From: CAZWRN01 sp964636275
GTDB taxonomy: Bacteria > Patescibacteriota > Microgenomatia > Daviesbacterales > UBA10151
Length of the DNA stretch: 48,357 nucleotides
NCBI GenBank assembly: GCA_964636275.1
Contig: CAZWRN010000011.1
Coordinates: forward strand, 1-48,357
Direction of reading: 5' to 3'
A program made the position numbers and the translations under genes. Of this stretch, positions 46,270 through 48,357 are shown in pieces. The first letter of the stretch is position 1. Each line of letters begins with the position of its first letter. The notes below the pieces were generated by a model, which had not been told where the DNA came from, made no database searches, and saw only the letters and a program-made list of their open reading frames with translations.

Positions 46270-47937
46270 GTGAAAAAGCTTTTAGCTATTGGTGTATTAG
46301 TTTTTATTATCTTTTTTTCCCCTACTGTCATTTTGGCTCAAGAAACGATCAAAAACTTTGATGTCAAAATAGTTGCTCATCAAAATGGTGATATGACGAT
46401 CACTGAGACCATTGATTATAATTTTGGTACAGATTCTAAACACGGGATCTTTCGCTATATCCCGACTTATACCAAAGTTGGTCATCTATATCGGGTCTCA
46501 GATCTACAAATCACCGATGTTAAAAGAGATGGCCGGTCAGAAAAGCATCAGGATTCATATGCAGCAGATCAGGTCGAAGTCAAAATAGGCGACCCCGATC
46601 GGACTATCAGGGGAGAACACAACTACGTAGTAAGCTACGTAGTTAAAAATGGCATCGCCAGTAACTATGACGATCATGACGAGATCTACTGGAATATCAC
46701 TGGCAATGGTTGGAATGTGCCGATAGAAAAAATAACTGCTACCATTTCGAATGATTTTAATATTGCTCCGACCCAAACAAAATGTTTTACCGGTTTAGCT
46801 GGCTCTACCCAGTCACAATGTCTATCAGAAATTCAGGGAAATAGCTCACAAACAAAAAACACTACGCCACTGGAATCCCAAGAAGGACTGACAGTTGTCA
46901 CAGCTTTCCCAGTCGGGACTTTTCCGAAATCTCAGTTACAAGAGTCACCGCCCCTTTTAGGTAAAGACCTGTTAACTTTTTTGGGGATTTATGCTTTGAT
47001 TTGGATTATTCTAAATATAGTGGTTTTTGCCATAGTTTTGAGATGGTATTTCAAAAATCACCCCCAGACCAGTTTAGGCAAACTCAGCGTCAATTTTGAT
47101 ATACCCAAAGAAGGTCAAAACTATCTGACACCGCTTGAAGCCGGGATTATTGATAATACCAAGCTCGAGCAAAACGATGTGATGGCGACCATTTTTGATC
47201 TGGCGATCAAAAAATATATCAAGATTGAACAAATCGAAGGGGAAAAGACATTAGGTGTATTTAAAGGCAAAGATGATTATAAAGTGATCAAATTAAAAGA
47301 TTACATAAATGATCCAAATTTGGAAGAGTATGAAAAGACACTATTGGAAAAAATTTTAAAAGGCGAGACTGAAAGAAAACTGAGCGAAATTAAAACTTTT
47401 TATCAGACATTTACCCAGATGGAAAAACAAGGTTTTGAGTCTTTGGTTAAAAAAGGTTTTTATATCAAAAACCCCAAAGATCAAAAAGGGTTACTGTTGA
47501 TTTTTGGGATAATACTAACAGTTACACTGAATATATTATTGGGGCCGTTATTGATTTATTTATCTGCCAAATTAAACGGACGTACTATAAAAGGAGATCA
47601 AATGGATCATCAGGTGGAAGGATTAAAAATATTTCTAAAAAATATGCGTCGTCATTACAATTTCCAAGCTAAAAAAGCTATCACTGTAGAAAAATATATC
47701 CCATATGCCATGGCATTTGGATTGATTGACCAGTTTATGGATCAGATCAAAGATATCTATCCCGACTATCAGCCTGGTTGGTACTCGGGTCACTCCAGTT
47801 TTTATGCAGCCAGGATGGGGATGATCTCATCAATGAGTAGTCATATGACTACCTCAGCGCCATCATCATCTTCAGGTTTTTCAGGTGGTGGTTCCTCCGG
47901 TGGTGGCGGAGGTGGTGGTGGAGGAGGCAGCTGGTAA
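46270..47937 (+). CDS. DUF2207 domain-containing membrane protein
   Basis: A 555-residue protein of the DUF2207 family of unknown function. It starts with a signal peptide (KKLLAIGVLVFIIFFSPTVILAQE), followed by an external beta-rich domain including DMTITETIDYNF and GIFRYIPTYTK. A transmembrane helix lies near residues 232-260 and a second pair of hydrophobic segments near 405-430, with the cytoplasmic domain between. The C terminus is a Ser/Gly tail ending in ten glycines and SW, as is common in this family. The start is GTG at 46270, set by the -10. No operon partner is seen. Confidence 0.88.
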   Translation: MKKLLAIGVLVFIIFFSPTVILAQETIKNFDVKIVAHQNGDMTITETIDYNFGTDSKHGIFRYIPTYTKVGHLYRVSDLQITDVKRDGRSEKHQDSYAADQVEVKIGDPDRTIRGEHNYVVSYVVKNGIASNYDDHDEIYWNITGNGWNVPIEKITATISNDFNIAPTQTKCFTGLAGSTQSQCLSEIQGNSSQTKNTTPLESQEGLTVVTAFPVGTFPKSQLQESPPLLGKDLLTFLGIYALIWIILNIVVFAIVLRWYFKNHPQTSLGKLSVNFDIPKEGQNYLTPLEAGIIDNTKLEQNDVMATIFDLAIKKYIKIEQIEGEKTLGVFKGKDDYKVIKLKDYINDPNLEEYEKTLLEKILKGETERKLSEIKTFYQTFTQMEKQGFESLVKKGFYIKNPKDQKGLLLIFGIILTVTLNILLGPLLIYLSAKLNGRTIKGDQMDHQVEGLKIFLKNMRRHYNFQAKKAITVEKYIPYAMAFGLIDQFMDQIKDIYPDYQPGWYSGHSSFYAARMGMISSMSSHMTTSAPSSSSGFSGGGSSGGGGGGGGGGSW

Positions 47938-47940
47938 AAC

Positions 47941-47969
47941 TTCACTTTTGGTTCAATTTCCCGTAGAAT
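47941..47969 (+). promoter_or_regulatory. Promoter of trhO
   Basis: -35 TTCACT (47941-47946), 17-base spacer, -10 TAGAAT (47964-47969), eight bases to the ATG at 47978. Confidence 0.55.
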
Positions 47970-47977
47970 ACAGAGTT

Positions 47978-48357
47978 ATGGAAATAAAATATACTATTTT
48001 GCTCTACTACAAATATCTGCCTTTGGAAAATCCGGAGCAAATTCGGGATGAGCAAAAAAAATTTGCTCAGTTTCATGGCCTGAGAGGAAGAGTGATCGTC
48101 TCTACTGAGGGGATCAATGGGACTTTGGAAGGGCTAGATTTTGAAATTAAATCATATGTTGAGTGGATGGAGTCTCAGGAGCAATTCAAAGGAATTCATT
48201 ATAAATACAGTCAGGGCAATGGCCATGCATTCCCCAAACTTTCAGTCAAAGTCAGAAGTGAAATAGTAGCTTATCGTTTGGGAGAAGGTGAAGTAAAACC
48301 CTGGGAGACGACGGGAAAATATTTAGCAGCAGAGGATCTGCATGAATGGATTCATTC
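47978..48357 (+). CDS. trhO: tRNA uridine(34) hydroxylase / rhodanese-like TrhO, N-terminal part (runs off window)
   Basis: The gene is open from the ATG at 47978 to the window end and gives 126 residues. The sequence LLYYKYLPLENPEQIRDEQ, then FAQFHGLRGRVIVSTEGINGTLEG, then HAFPKLSVKVRSEIVAYRLG is the N-terminal acylphosphatase-like domain of the TrhO (YceA, UPF0176) family, which hydroxylates uridine 34 in some tRNAs. The rhodanese domain with the catalytic cysteine should follow beyond the window. Its neighbour dus also modifies tRNA, 3 kb upstream. It has its own promoter. Confidence 0.88.
   Translation, partial: MEIKYTILLYYKYLPLENPEQIRDEQKKFAQFHGLRGRVIVSTEGINGTLEGLDFEIKSYVEWMESQEQFKGIHYKYSQGNGHAFPKLSVKVRSEIVAYRLGEGEVKPWETTGKYLAAEDLHEWIH

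Overview
The window (48,357 bases, roughly 40% G+C, standard genetic code with TAA, TAG and TGA all used as stops) looks like part of the chromosome of a Candidate Phyla Radiation (Patescibacteria) bacterium, plausibly near Microgenomates or Katanobacteria. This rests on short spacers, compact housekeeping enzymes, many lineage-specific small proteins, DUF5680, DUF1361, DUF2207 and SIMPL proteins, and a CofE-like ligase without any other F420 gene. The taxon is inference. There are no tRNA or rRNA genes, CRISPR arrays, IS elements or prophage genes. No gene-free stretch exceeds 300 bases; the longest are 25,251-25,444 and 40,699-40,879, and both hold repeats plus promoters. A run of 10 Ns at 42,095-42,104 marks an assembly gap.

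Layout. 1-8.4 kb: a partial YbeY, then DNA-replication and recombination genes (dnaX, ybaB, recR) mixed with one-carbon and purine genes (glyA, folD, purN), DUF5680 and a DUF84 NTPase. 8.4-13.9 kb: cysS, rarA, cmk and three orphan proteins. 13.9-19.8 kb: envelope genes (uppP, M16 peptidase, DUF1361, PAP2, SIMPL, lepB) and a ROK kinase on the minus strand. 20-25.3 kb: gnd, zwf and pgi, i.e. both oxidative pentose-phosphate dehydrogenases and the isomerase linking them to glycolysis. 25.4-40.7 kb: a large purine block with purL (fused to a PurQ domain), guaA, two tandem archaeal-type purP genes, purB, purK, purE, purC, then GNAT-purM on the minus strand and divergent purF. 40.9-42.6 kb: a DHFR/RibD-C protein, a CofE-like ligase and a Fur regulator. 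42.6 kb to the end: a glycosyltransferase, a 507-residue orphan, a tRNA-dihydrouridine synthase, an FKBP, a DUF2207 protein and a partial trhO.

How the genes work together. PurF, PurN, PurL, PurM, PurK, PurE, PurC and PurB cover PRPP to AICAR except PurD. GlyA and FolD supply the formyl-tetrahydrofolate used by PurN. AICAR formylation appears to be assigned to formate- and ATP-dependent PurP instead of PurH, which is absent here, as is any recognisable IMP cyclohydrolase. GuaA makes GMP from XMP. Zwf and Gnd can feed ribose-5-phosphate and NADPH into the same pathway.

Three non-gene patterns stand out. (1) At least 16 genes have a readable -35, a 16-18 base spacer and a -10 that ends only 4-14 bases before the start codon, so many transcripts should be leaderless or nearly so; this revises several start codons. 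(2) Palindromic repeats sit in frame inside guaA, cysS and purL, and others supply the -35 of cysS and the start codon of the second purP. (3) Spacers contain arrays of 7-8 base words shared between distant promoters.
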